Shown: one piece after another, positions 1 through 11,285 of the stretch | Layout: each line of letters begins with the position of its first letter | Position numbering within the stretch: the first letter of the stretch is position 1 | Assembly (NCBI RefSeq): GCF_030445035.2 | Contig: NC_080690.1 | Location: 32,266,796-32,330,795 of the forward strand | Length of the DNA: 64,000 nucleotides | Source of the DNA: Dasypus novemcinctus | Lineage: Eukaryota > Chordata > Mammalia > Cingulata > Dasypodidae | Direction of reading: 5' to 3' | Made by a program: the position numbers and the translations under genes | Notes under the pieces: model-generated | What the model was told of the DNA's origin: nothing | The model's database searches: none | The model's input: the letters and a program-made list of their open reading frames with translations, nothing else

Positions 1-139
1 GATAAAGAAAATATAAAAGCATTAGAAACCACCAATGAGGAGGACCAAGATTGGGACATTATAAAAAAAAAGACTTGGAAAAAATGGCCCTAAATATGCT
101 CAAGAGTCCTAAAGGAAAATGTATATAAATAACTAACTA
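1..139. other. AT-rich flank, no gene seen
   Basis: A-rich sequence that continues after the SINE at about 571. It reads like a worn LINE fragment, but I cannot place it in a family. No coding signal is visible. Confidence 0.3.
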
Positions 140-557
140 GGGAAGCGGACTTGGCCCAGTGGTTAGGGCGTCAGTCTACCACATGGGAGGTCCGCAGTTC
201 AGGCCCTGGGCGTCCTTGACCCATGTGGAGCTGGTCCACATGTGGTGCTGATGCGCACAGGGAGTGCCCTGCCATGCAGGGGTGTCCCTGCGCTGGGGAG
301 CCCCACATGCCGGGAGTGCGCCCCGTAAGGAGAGCTGTCCAGTGCGAAAGAAAGTGCAGCCTGCCCAGGAGTGGCGCCACACACACAGAGGGCTGACACA
401 CCAGGATGTCACAACGGAGGGAAACGCAGATTCCCATGCCGCTGACAACAACAGAAGCGGACAAAGACAGGAGCACGCAGTGGGTGGACACAGAGAATGG
501 ACAACTGGGGTGGGGGTGGGGGGAGAAGGGGAGAGAAATAAATAAATCTTTTTAAAA
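140..557 (+). mobile_element. DAS-SINE, full length
   Basis: Starts with the GGAAGCGGACTTGGCCCAG head (tRNA A-box-like), has a B-box-like GGTTCA-type stretch about 55 bases in, and ends with AAATAAATAAATC plus poly(A). It is flanked by a target-site duplication, AATAACTAACTA, at about 128-139 and 558-570. A young-looking copy. Confidence 0.9.
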
Positions 558-592
558 AATAACTAACTAAAAGACATTAGGAAGATGAAAGA

Positions 593-1120
593 TGATGTTA
601 TAGACGTCCACAGAGATTCAATTATTTGCATATGAAAAGACCAGGACTCAGTAATAATTTGGGGAAGGAAAAAGGAATTTATTTATAGCCAGCTGGACTC
701 GGGAGCTTTCTGTTCAAAACCCGAGACCCGAATAAGATTCTCGAGTTCCTTTTATGCAGAGGAAGAGCTAAATGGTCCTTTGTTTCAGTGCTCAATAAGC
801 TTGAATTAACACATATCCCCCACATTCTAGGTAGGCTTTTAGCATGAACTTCATACATTCTAGGTAAGCTTTTAGCATGAACTTCATACATTCCATGTAA
901 GCATTTAACACATTTGGTTTGCATTTTCCCTGAATATTTAAAGTTTATAGAATTTGCATTGCTAAATTGTTCACCCAGGACTGGAGTTGTTGCATGATTA
1001 CCAAGGGCAGGGCTGCAGCTCTCACTATACCACACGCACAGCTCAGGACACATAGAGCTCAGGTTATCTATGAAGAGATGAACAGCCCTGTCCACCCCCC
1101 CCCCCCATAGCCTATATCAA
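593..1120 (-). mobile_element. Possible LTR of an endogenous retrovirus, reverse strand
   Basis: Read on the reverse strand, this stretch has a TATAAATAAATTCCTTTTTCC segment like a U3/R junction with a poly(A) signal. It also holds a 33-base tandem repeat (two full units at 822-854 and 855-887 plus a partial one), as some LTR enhancers do. No internal retroviral sequence adjoins it, so if real it is a solo LTR. The family is uncertain and the borders are approximate. Confidence 0.35.
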
Positions 1121-1139
1121 TGAACACAAAGAGAATGCC

Positions 1140-1431
1140 AATAAAGAAAGAAATTATTAAAAGGGTTCAAACAAAGCCAAAGACTACAGTAACAAATATA
1201 AATTTTCCTGGACAGTTCAATAACATGTTGGAATTTTTTGTGACGTATTTATCTTCAAAAAAATACAACTTACAAAAATGATGGGGGTGGGGGGTGGGGA
1301 GTGGGTTACATGGGAACCTCTTATGTTTTTTAATGTAACCTGTGTGATTTATTAACTTTAATTTTTAAAAATGTGTAAATAAAATAAAATACTAATTTTT
1401 AAAGAAAACATTAAAAAAAAAAAAAAAAAAA
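1140..1431 (+). mobile_element. L1 LINE 3' end
   Basis: Ends in TGGGAACCTCTTATGTTTTTTAATG-like sequence, an AT-rich stretch and a poly(A) run at 1411-1431. The same tail recurs at 8.9, 21.2, 37.5, 44.9 and 57.3 kb. It is judged to be the 3' UTR of a xenarthran L1 subfamily, truncated at its 5' end. Confidence 0.6.
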
Positions 1432-1499
1432 GAAACACAACAACATATTGGAGCTGGAAGAAGAAAGGACCAGTGACCCTAACAATAAAATTGTTGAAC

Positions 1500-1841
1500 T
1501 TATTCTCCCTAAGTAGCAGAAAGAAAAAAGAATGATGAAAAGTGAAGAGCCTGAGGAACCTGTTGGACATTTATGGGATGTTTTATCCAATCAGTTGAAT
1601 GCCTTAAAAGGGGAAGTGATTTCAGCATTCAGAGAGAATTTCCCAGCTCGTCTTTGGACAGCAAATGTCTCCTGGAAACTTATGAAGACCTTCACTGGGC
1701 TTTCATTGGAGCCCCTGGTTTGCAGCCTGCCTGAGGAACCTGGGCTTATCCACCCCCACAGTCACATGAGAGACTCTTATAAAATCGCATACTATTTACA
1801 GATATCTCCTGTTGCTTCTGTTCCCTAGAGAACCCTACTAC
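1500..1841 (+). mobile_element. Partial 5' LTR of the ERV-L element
   Basis: The last bases before 1842 (CCCTAGAGAACCCTACTACA) resemble the 3' end of MLT2-type ERV-L LTRs. They are followed directly by GTACCAGGGGTGG, like the tRNA-Leu primer-binding region of ERV-L. The left border is not clear. Confidence 0.55.
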
Positions 1842-4800
1842 AGCTTAGTACCAGGGGTGGTTCTTAAGAAACAGAATCTTAAGCATGGGATATCTGAGGT
1901 GGTTCTATGAGTTTTGCAATTGACTCTCTACTCTAATTGGACTCAAAGGTACTAATGACTCCCTTTCCAATAATGAGGAGATCACAAACAGTCCATGGTG
2001 TGAGGTGACAATGGAGACACGCAAAATATCATTACTGGATCCCCCTACTTCAACACTTAAACAAGAGGCAAGGATTTAGGTGACGGTGTTTTCAACACCT
2101 TAACAGAATTTTGGGGAGTCAAAAGGTACAATGATATTGGCAGGCTCCCTAAATACTCTGGCTACAGTTACAAAAGAAAGAGATGAGTTAAAGTCTTCAA
2201 ATTTGCAACTTAAAAGCCACATGAATGATGTGAAAGTTTATGTGTGCTCTGAAAGAAAACCTTCTTTTTTGCAGCCACAGGCTTCAGATATCTGAGAACC
2301 ATATTCAGACTCTCATTGTATGAGTAACAAAAGAAACTAAAATCTCAATCCCTCAGAGTATCTGCAGTTAAAGTGAAGGCATTGATTGGAAAGGAGTGGA
2401 ACCCCGAAGATTGGGATGGAGATGAGGGATGATGATACTATTGGTGGGGACATTGGAACCCTAAATTCTACTGAGACTTTACCAGATAAACCTGTTATTG
2501 CCTGCCCTGTGGAGACCATACCTTGTCAGCCTTGTATCACCCAGCCTCCAGCTTTCCCCATGGAGTCTGGACCTCCTTCCAGCCCCGAGGTCGGTACCAG
2601 CCCAACTCCAGCATGCACTGAGGAATCTGCCTTCCAACCTCTGCCTGAAGAGATTAATCCTGTCCTACAGAAAATGCAAAGGAATGCCCTGAGGTCAGGA
2701 GCTTGCGAGGCACGTCTAATCCTTCTTACCCACACCCTTTTCTCTTCCACACCTGTTTCTAGACTAAAATACCAACAAGTCCCCAAAGGTGAAATACGAA
2801 GTGTGACCCATGAGGAAGTATGCTATACTCTGAAAGAACTGCATGAGTTTTCCAATTTATATAGACAGGAATCAGGGGAATATGTGTGGAAATGGATAAT
2901 ACTAAGGGTATGAGATAATGGTGGAAGGAATATAAAGTTGGATCAGACTGAATTTTTTTGATATGGGAGCACTACAGAGAAATTCTGGACTCAATGCTGT
3001 AGCTCAAGGCATTAGAAAGGGCTTTAACAGTTAGTTTGGGTGCCTGACTGAAACATGGATCAAAAGATGGCCTAGCATGTCTGAGGTTGAGATGCCTGAT
3101 TTGCCCTGGTATACAGTAGAAGAGGGAATCCAAAGGCTTAGATTGGAATGCTAGAATGTATTTACCATTTAAGACTTGCCCACCTACCCCAGGAGTGTAG
3201 TGTCCAGAGGACACACCTTTAGCCAGGACTGTGAGCAATAAATTTCTAAGACTAACTCCATCTTCCCTGAAGAGCTCTGTGTTTGCTCTTCTCAGTAGTC
3301 CAGATATTACTGTAGGAAGGGCTGTAATGGAATTAGAATCCTTAAACATTATGGGGATGATCAGATCTCCAGCCAGTAAAACTCAAATATTGGCAGTTAA
3401 TCACCAAAGAGAAGGTGAGCTTGGCTACCACAATGAAAATTAGATTCAAAGCAGCATTCAAAATTGTCTGAGTCATAGATTTATGGCATTGGCTAATACA
3501 TCATGGTGTACCTAGAAGTGAAATAGATTGGCAGTCAACCAAATTTCTTCTGGATCTGTATAAGCAGAAGAGATCTAGATTGAGTGAACGAAACCCTAAC
3601 TCAAATTACAGACACAGAGAATCATGGCCCCTTAACCACTTCCCAGACTTGAGACAGTTTACAGACCCAGAGCACCTTGAATGAAGAGAGGACCAGGTCC
3701 CCTTGGGGAGGGATCCTGTTAAACAGCCAAAAATTTATACTGTTAATATCCCTCCCACCTTTCCCCAAGGAGAACTATAGCCTCTTACCAGAGTAATTGT
3801 GCATTGGGGAAAAGGAAATGATCAGACATTTCAGGGATTATTAGACACTGACTCAGAAGTAATTTTAATTCCAGAAGACCCAAAATGTCCCTGTGGTCAA
3901 CTAGTTAGAGCAGGGTCTTATGGAGGTCAGGTGATTGTTAGAGTTTCAGCTCAGGGCTATCTCACAGTGGGTCCAGTGGGTACCTGGACCCATTCTGTGG
4001 TTATTTCCCCAGTTCCAGAAAGCATAATTAGAATAGACATACTCAGTAACTGCCAGAATCCCCACAGTAGATCCCTGACTTGTGAAGTGTGGGATATTAT
4101 GGTTGGAAAAGCCAAGTAGAAGCCACTAGAACTGCCCCTACCTAACAATATAGTAAATAAAAGCAATACTGGATTCCTGGGGGGATTGCAGAGATTAGTG
4201 CCACCATCAAGGATTTGAAGGATGCAGGGCTGGTGATTCCTACAATATCCCCACTCCTATTTGGCCTGTGCAGAAAACAGATGGATCTTGGAGGATGACA
4301 GTAGATTATTGTAAACTTACCCAGATGGTAATTCCAATTGCAGCTGCTGTCCCAGGTGTGGTATCATTGCTTGAGCAAATCAACACATCCCCTGGTAACT
4401 AGTATGCAGCTATTGATCTGGCAAATGCTTTCTTCTCAATTGTCATTAGTAAGGACCACCAGAAATAGTTTGCTTTCAGCTGGGAAGATCACTGTCCTGT
4501 CTCAGGGGTATATCAACTCTCCAGTCCTATGTCATAATATTGTCTGCAGGGACCTTGATTGTCTCTACCTCCCACAAGACATCACACTGATCCATTACAT
4601 TGATGATATCATGTTGATAGGACCTAGTGAGCAAGAAGTAGCAAAGATTCTAGATTTATTGGTAAGGCATTTGCATGAGAGAGGATGGGAGATAAATCCA
4701 ACAAAAATACAGGAGCCTTCCACCTCAATGAAATTTCTAGGTGTCCAGTGGTGTGCGGCATGCCTAGATATCCCATCTAAAGTGAAGGATAAGCTGTTGC

Positions 4801-4930
4801 ATCTAGCCCCTCCTATGACCAAAAATGAAGCACGGTGCTTTGTTAGTCTCTTAGGATTTTGGAGAAAACACATTCCTCATTTGGGTGTGCTACTCTGGCC
4901 CATTTACCAAGTGACCAGAAAGGTTGCTAG

Positions 4931-5322
4931 TTTTTTTTTTTTTCCCAAGATTTTTATTTAGTTATTTAATTCCCCCCCCCCCCCCTCCGGTTGTCTGTTC
5001 TCTGTGTCTATTTGCTGCGTCTTGTTTCTTTGTCCGCTTCTGTTCTTGTCAGCGGCACGGGAAGTGTGGGCGGTGCCATTCCTGGGCAGGCTGCACTTTC
5101 TTTCGCGCTGGGTGGCTCTCCCTATGGGTGCACAAGGAGGTGCACTCCTTGTGCGTGGGGCTCCCCTACGCGGGGGACACCCCTGCGTGGGGTGGCACTC
5201 CTTGCGCGCATCAGCACTGAGCATGGGCCAGCTCCACACGGGTCAAGGAGGCCCAGGGTTTGAACCGCGGACCTCCCATGTGGTAGACGGATGCTCTAAC
5301 CACTGGGCCAAGTCCGTTTCCC
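4931..5322 (-). mobile_element. DAS-SINE inserted in the ERV-L pol region
   Basis: Reverse-strand DAS-SINE: poly(T) at the left, tRNA-like head (read as CCACTGGGCCAAGTCCG) at the right. The flanking duplication is near GTTGCTAGTTT on both sides (about 4923-4933 and 5328-5338). It is younger than the retrovirus. Confidence 0.9.
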
Positions 5323-5905
5323 AAAAAGTTGCTAGTTTTGATTGGGGACTGGGACAAAAATAAGCGCTGCAACAGGTCCAGGCTGCTATGCAAACTGCAC
5401 TACCACTTGGGCCATATGATCCAGCAGATCCAATGGTGCTGGAAGTTTCAGTAGCAAATAGAGCTGCTGTCTAGAGCCTTTGGCAGGCCTCTATAGGAGA
5501 ATCACAATGTAGACCCTTAGGATTTTGGAGCAAAGCCCTGCCATCCTCTACAGATAACTACACCCCTTTTGAGAAACAGCTTTTGGCCTGCTACCGGGCC
5601 TTAGTAGAGACTGAAAGCTTAAACATGGGCCATCAAGTTACCATGAAACCTGAGTTGCCTATCATGAGCTGGGTATTGTCAGACCCACCAAACCATAAAG
5701 TTGGGCATGCACAGCAGCACTCCATAGTAAAGTGGAAGTGGTATATACAGGATAGGGCTCAAGTGGGCCTGAAGGCACAAGTAAGTTACATGAGTAAATA
5801 GCCCAAATGCCCATGGTCACCACCCCTGCCATGTTATCTTCTCTTTCCCAGCCTACAGCTTTGGTCTCTTGGGGAGTCCCTTACAATCAGTTGACTGAGG
5901 AAGAG

Positions 5906-6195
5906 AAAACTCGGGCCTGGTTTGCAAATGGTTCTGCACAATATGCAGGTACCACCTGAAAGTGGACAGCTGCAACACTGCACCCTTTTCTGGGACATAC
6001 CTGAAGGACAGTGGTAAGGACAAATCCTCCCAGTTGTTCATTTTGCTTAGAAAAAGAAATGGCCAGAGGTGTATTTGTACACTGATTCATGGGCTGTTGC
6101 CAATGGTTTGGTTCAATGGTTAGAGACTTGGAAGAAAATGATTGGAAAATTGGTGACAAAGATTTGGGGAAGAAGTATGTGAATAGACCTTTCTG
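5906..6195 (+). repeat. Duplicated ERV-L segment, copy 1
   Basis: About 290 bases of the RNase H region. It recurs at 7626-7925 in the same orientation with only scattered differences (about 5 to 7% by eye). Confidence 0.85.
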
Positions 6196-7625
6196 AGTGG
6201 GCAAAACCATGAAAATATTTGTGTCCCACATGAATCCTCACCAGAGTGTGACTTCAGTGGAGGAAAATTTTAATAATCAAGTGGATATGATGACCTGCTC
6301 TGTGGCTAACACTCAGCCTCTTTCCCCAGCCACTCCTGTCATTGCCCAATGGGCTCATGAACAAAGTGGTCATGGAGGTAGGGATGAAGATTATGCATGG
6401 GTTCAGCAACATGGACTTCCCTTCACCAAGGCTGACTTGGCTACAGCCACTGCTGAATGCCCAATCTGCCAAAAGCAGAGACCCACACTCAGCCCCCGAT
6501 ATGGCACCATTCCTTGACCAGCCTGCTACCTGGTGGCAGGTTGACTACATTGGATCACTTCCACAATGGAAGGGACAGCAATTTGTTTTAAATGGAATAG
6601 ACACATACTCTGGATATGGGTTTGCATTTCCTGCTTGCAATGCTTATTCCAAAACTACCATCTGTAGACTTACCAAATGTCTTATCTACTGCCATGGCAT
6701 TCCACACAGCATTGCTTCCAATCAAGGAACCTATTTCACAGCAAATGATATGTAGGAATGGGTGCATGCCCATGGAATTCACTGGTCTTACCATGTTCCC
6801 TATCATCCTGAAGCAGCTGGGTTGATAGAACGGTGGAATGGCATTTTGAAGACTCTGTTATGGTGCCACCTAGGTGGCAGTACCTTGCAGGGCTGGGGCA
6901 ATGTTCTCTAGGAGGCTGCATATGCTCTATATCAGCATCCATTCTATGGTGCTGTTTCTCCCATAGCCATGATTCATGGGTCCAGGAATCAAGGGGTGCA
7001 AATGGGAGTGGCACCACTCACTATTACCCCTACTGACCCACTAGGAAAATTTTTGCTTCCTATCATTGCAACCTTAAGCTCTGCTGGTCTACAGGTTTTA
7101 AGCTCTGCTGGTCTACAGGTTTTAAGCTCTGCTGGTTTACAGGTTTTAGTTCCAAAAGGAGGAGTGCTGCCACCAGGGAACTCAACAATGATTCCATTGA
7201 AATGGAAGTTAGGACTGCCACCTGGCCACTCTGGGCTCCTCTTACCTCTGAATCAACAGGCAAAGAAGGGAATTACTGTACTGGCTGGGGCAATTGATCC
7301 TGGGGCAATTGATCCTCTATGTCCAAGAGGACATAGGACGCATCTATATAATGGGAGTAAAGAAGAGTTTGCCTGGAATACTGGAGGTCCTCTCGGGTGT
7401 CTCCTAGTACTGCCATACCCTGTGATTAAAGTCAATGGAAAATTGCAACAACCCAATCCAAATAGGACTAACAATGGCCCAGAATTTTCAGGAATGAAAG
7501 TTTGGGTCACCCCACCAGGCAAAGAACCACAGCCAGCTGAAGTGCTTGCTGAGTGTAATGGGAGCATGGAATGGGTAGTGGAAGAAGGTTATGATAAATA
7601 TGGATTTTAACCATGTGACTAGTTA

Positions 7626-7925
7626 CAGAAAACTCGGGCTTGTCTTACAAATAGTTCTGCACAATATGCAGGTACCACCCAAAAGTGGACAGCTGCAACA
7701 CTGCAGCCCTTTTCTGGGACATACCTGAAGGATAGTGGTAAGAACAAATCCTCCCAGTTGTTGTTCATTTTGCTTAGAAAAAGAAATGGCCAGAGGTGTA
7801 GTTGTACACTGATTCATGGGCTGTTGCCAATGGTTTGGTTCAATGGTTAGGGACTTGGAAGGAAAATGATTGGAAAATTGGTGACAAAGGTCTGGGGAAG
7901 AAGTATGTGAATAGACCTTTCTGAG
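7626..7925 (+). repeat. Duplicated ERV-L segment, copy 2
   Basis: Second copy of the 5906-6195 segment, placed directly after the dUTPase region. Family members are not expected to have RNase H sequence here, so this is a rearrangement of this copy or of its source. Confidence 0.85.
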
Positions 7926-7935
7926 TGGGCAATAG

Positions 7936-8092
7936 TCATAAATCTTTCTTCCTTGCTTTGTTATGAGTGTGTTTGTATATGTACATAAAGCTAATCTTTG
8001 TTTTCTTCCTAACCCTTTCCCTTATCATCTGACAAGTTGTATTAGTTTCATGTCATAACATTTAAGGATGTTAAGTTTAAGAGTGAAGAGAT
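7936..8092. other. 3' flank of the ERV-L element, unassigned
   Basis: T-rich sequence with a TGTATTAG at about 8039 that looks like an ERV-L LTR start. It is too short and too worn to call a 3' LTR. A SINE interrupts it. Confidence 0.3.
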
Positions 8093-8507
8093 GGGAAGTG
8101 CATTTTTCTCAACAGATAGAGCATCTGCCTATCACATGGGAGGTCCAGGTTTCAAATCCAGGACCTCCTGACCCATGTGGTGAGCTGGCCCATGCCCAGT
8201 GATGATGTGCGCAAGGCGTGCCATGCCACACAGGGGTGTCCCGCATGTAGGGGAGCCCCACGCACAAGGAGTGTGCCCTGTAAGGAGAGCTGCTCAGCAC
8301 GAAAGAAAATACAGCCTGCCTAGGAGTGGCACCGCACACACAGAGAGCTGACATAGCAAGATGACGCAACAAAAAGAAACACAGATTCCTGTGCTGCTGA
8401 CAAAAACAGAAGCGGACAAAGAAGACGCAGCAAATGGACACAGAGAACAGACAACTGGGGTGGGTGGGAAAGGGAAGAGAAATAAATAAATAAATCTTTA
8501 AAAAAAT
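8093..8507 (+). mobile_element. DAS-SINE
   Basis: Head with CACATGGGAGGTCC and the B-box-like TTTCAAATCC, typical body (CAAGGAGTGTGCCCTGTAAGG) and AAATAAATAAATAAATC tail. The first 30 bases are more diverged than in other copies. Confidence 0.88.
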
Positions 8508-8519
8508 AAAAAAAATATG

Positions 8520-9052
8520 GACTAGAGTGGACTTACTGATATTCTACTATAAAACAATTCTGACTAGTAATAGAAGAAATTGTAGCATTGAGGAGGAGAA
8601 AGTGAGCACAGTAGTTGCTGAGGGCAGGGAGAGGGAACAAGAGATGAGATGTGGGGCCATTTTGGGGACTTTGAGTTGTCCTAAATGATATTGCAGGGTC
8701 AGACTTTATATATCCTGCCTTAACCTACTGAACTTACTGGGGGAGAGTGTGAACTACCAGGTAACAATTACCTATGTGGTGCAGCAGTGCTCCAGAATGT
8801 GTTCACCAAGTGCGATGAGTGTGCCACAATAATGGAGGAGGTTGTTGGTGTGGGAGGAGTGGGATGGGGGCATGGGGGGTATATAGAACCTCATATTTTT
8901 TAATGAAACTTTTTTTGTGATGTACATATCTCCAAAAAAATACAATTTACAAAAATCATGGGGTGGGGGGGTAGCAGGGTATATGGGAACCTCTTATGTT
9001 TTTATGTTTTTTAATATTATGTTCTTTGTGATCTATTAACTTTAATTTTAAA
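8520..9052 (+). mobile_element. L1 LINE 3' UTR, truncated
   Basis: Shares GAGGAGGTTGTTGGTGTGGG and the AACCTCATATTTTTTAATG tail with copies at 21.2 and 44.9 kb on the other strand. It ends in an AT-rich stretch that leads into the GGAA array. Confidence 0.6.
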
Positions 9053-9535
9053 AGTGGGGAGGGAGGGAGGGAGGAAGGAAGGGAGGGAGGAAGGGAGGGA
9101 GGGAGGAAGGAAGGAAGGAAGGAAGGAAGGAAGGAAGGAAGGAAGGAAGGAAGGAAGGAAGGAAGGAAGGGAGGGACGGAGGGAGGGAGGGAGGGAGGGA
9201 GGAAGGAAGGAAGGAGAAAGCATGCCTGCACAGGAAGGAAGGAAGGAAGGAAGGGAGGGAGGGAGGGAGGGAGGGAGGAAGGAAGGAAGGAAGGAAGGAA
9301 GGAAGGAAGGAAGGAAGGAAGGAAGGAAGGAAGGAAGGAAGGAAGGAAGGAGAAAGCATGCCTGCACAGGAAGGAAGGAAGGAAGGAAGGAAGGAAGGAA
9401 GGAAGGAAGGAAGGAAGGAAGGAAGGAAGGAAGGAAGGAAGGGAGGGAAGGAGGGAGGGAGGGAGGGAGGGAGGGAGGAAGGAAGGAAGGAGAAAGCATG
9501 CCTGCACAGCAAGGAAGGAAGGAAGGAAGGAAGGA
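9053..9535 (+). repeat. GGAA/GGGA tandem array with an embedded 20-base motif
   Basis: Almost pure GGAA and GGGA tetranucleotides over about 480 bases. GAGAAAGCATGCCTGCACAG breaks the array at about 9212, 9352 and 9491, and recurs at 9534 at its right edge. The motif belongs to the DAS-SINE variant that follows, so array and motif were amplified together. The long reading frames here on both strands are a by-product of the repeat. Confidence 0.95.
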
Positions 9536-9856
9536 GAAAGCATGCCTGCACAGCAAGCCGGTGCCCACATGAGTGCCCGCATAGTGAGCCAGTGCCCACG
9601 TGGTGAGCCAGTGTCCACACAGTGCCTGCGTGGTGAGCCAGTGCTTTCGCAATTGAGTCATGCAGCAAGATGATGAAGCATCAAAAGAGAGACAAGGGGA
9701 GAATCAAGGTGAAGTGCAGCAGAAACCAGGAACTGAGGTGGTGCAATTGACAGGGACACTCTCTCTCCATCAGAGGTCTCCAGGATCGAATCCCAGGGAA
9801 TCCTAGAGAGAAAATGAGAAGACAAGACAACACAGACAGCAAAAACAGCAGGGTAG
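9536..9856 (+). mobile_element. DAS-SINE (long variant), head replaced by the GGAA array
   Basis: Body matches the long DAS variant at 32.7 and 39.2 kb: GTGAGCCAGTG repeats, GAGTCATGCAGCAAGATGATG, then AACCAGGAACTGAGGTGGTG and CATCAGAGGTCTCCAGGATC (a second tRNA-like B-box). The usual tRNA-like first part is absent; the tetranucleotide array stands in its place. Confidence 0.8.
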
Positions 9857-9861
9857 GAGGA

Positions 9862-9932
9862 GGGTTTGAACCCTGGACCTCCTATATGGTAGGCAAACGC
9901 TCTTATCATTTGAGCTAAATCTGCTTCCTCAG
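9862..9932 (-). mobile_element. DAS-SINE head fragment, reverse strand
   Basis: About 70 bases equal to the reverse complement of a tRNA-like DAS head (read as GGAAGCAGATTTAGCTCAAA on the other strand). It lies tail-to-tail with the + strand copy just before it. Confidence 0.75.
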
Positions 9933-9934
9933 TT

Positions 9935-10551
9935 GGTTTTTATAAAGGGTATTTATTTGGGGTAGAAGCTTACAGTTATCAGGCCATAAAAGTGTAAGTT
10001 ACTTCCCTCACCAAAGTCTTTTGCCACCTTTTGGAGCAAGATGGCTGCCGACATCTGCCAGGGTTCAGGTTTCCTGGGTTTCTCTCTTCCTTGGGTTCAT
10101 TTCTCTCTGGGCTCAGCTCCTCTTTTTCTCCACAAGTTCAGATGTAGACTATGAGGCACTTTAGGCTGTGCTTCTCTGCACAAGGCCAGCTGTAGACTAT
10201 CAGGTGAACAGGTTTGTCTCTCTCCTTGGGGCTTTGCTGTCTCTAAGGAGCCATCTCTATTCCTCTGTGTTCTTCTCCTGTGTGTTCACTTCCCAGGCTC
10301 CAGCTCAAAAACTCCAGTATCAAAACTATGTTCTCTGTGGTGAGGTTTCTCTTTGAGTCCCTGCCCACCAAGGGGGTGGGGACTCGACATCCTACTGATG
10401 TTGCCCAATTAAAGTTTTAATAATTATTTAACCAAGTAAAAGTAAAACCTCTGAATCCAATACACTCTAATATACCCAGAGGAAAAGACCAGTTTACAAA
10501 CATAATCCAATATTTCTTTTTGGAATTCATCAATAATATCAAACTGCTACA
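9935..10551 (+). mobile_element. ERV-L-type LTR, 5' end missing
   Basis: Homologous by eye to the LTRs at 42657-43276 and 54547-55169: TTTTATAAAGGGTATTTATTTGG near the start, AGACCAGTTTACAAACATAA near the end, closing in CTGCTACA. About 45 bases of the 5' end are missing where it meets the SINE fragment. Confidence 0.75.
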
Positions 10552-10990
10552 GTTTTGTACTGTATGATTCTATTTATATAACATTTTGAAGTGAGAGAAT
10601 TTTAGAAAACAAGAACAGAAAAGTAGTTGCCAGGAGTATGGAGGGAAAACCTTGCTGACAGGCAGTGGGTATAGCTATAAAAGGGCAACAAGAGGGTTCC
10701 TTGTGGTGATGGAAATGTTCCATATCTTGACTGTGGCTTGGGTGTAAGAACCTACGCACGATGAAAATGTACAGAACTAAACACAAACACAAATCAGTAC
10801 ATTTGTGTTTAGATTTGTGTATATGATCAGTGCCAGTGTCTGCTTGGTTGTGATGTTATGACTATAGTTTTGCAAAGTGTCATCATCGTGGGAAACTGAA
10901 TCAATAGTCATGTGTTCTCTCTGTATTATTTCTTACAACTGCTTGTGGATCAACAATTACTTCAATAAGAATTTTAATTAAAAAATTAGG
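10552..10990 (+). mobile_element. Old L1 LINE 3' end
   Basis: Contains TGTATGATTCTATTTATAT, GTTGCCAGGAGTATGG and GTGATGGAAATGTTCCATAT in the order typical of old L1M 3' ends, closing in an A-rich stretch. Confidence 0.65.
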
Positions 10991-11074
10991 ATCTCTTGGG
11001 TTTCTATAGCATTCCCTGTGTTTCCTCCTCAGTGAGGAGTTCTGATGCAAGGAAGAGGTAAGTTAGCCCAGGGC

Positions 11075-11285
11075 ACATTCTCTCAACACAGGTGAGGAAA
11101 CTGGACTGCCAGAGATTATGTGACAAGTTATAAGTGGCACACAGCCAGGAAAAGAAATCAGGGCTCTGGACACCCATTTATCCATTCAACAAATATTTAC
11201 TGAGATCCCACAATGCCACAAGAACTATTCTAAAATCTAGGCCCTGGGGTTATAGCCATGAACAATACTCAGTCCTCCCTTCCGT
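11075..11285 (-). mobile_element. MIR/L2-type old repeat
   Basis: GAGGAAACTG and later CACACAGCCAGG are reverse-strand MIR hallmarks. The following CCATTCAACAAATATTTACTGAG is the common L2 3' piece. Confidence 0.55.

Larger units (their letters stand above)
1842..7935 (+). mobile_element. ERV-L endogenous retrovirus, internal region (fossil)
   Basis: Class III endogenous retrovirus of the ERV-L (HERV-L/MERVL) kin, in sense orientation. Recognisable parts in order are a gag-like region (about 1.9-3.8 kb), a protease region (about 3.8-4.1 kb), reverse transcriptase with its YIDD motif (about 4.2-4.9 kb), RNase H (about 5.3-6.2 kb), integrase with a WWQVDYIG-like core (about 6.2-6.9 kb) and dUTPase (about 7.1-7.6 kb). 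dUTPase after integrase, with no env seen, is the known ERV-L layout. The element is thoroughly broken, with well over ten breaks. It carries a DAS-SINE insertion and a second copy of part of its RNase H region. The damage and the younger SINE inside it suggest an age of tens of millions of years. It does not look active. Confidence 0.85.

Noticed and set aside
9053-9560. CRISPR-like array (repeats with spacers)
   Set aside because: The spaced 20-base motif is SINE-derived and the spacers are all GGAA. The genome is mammalian.
8956-9668. Long open frames of 170-220 codons on both strands in the GGAA array
   Set aside because: Pure tetranucleotide repeats leave several frames open (Leu-Pro-Ser-Phe or Gly-Arg-Lys-Glu repeats). 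No start context, no family likeness.
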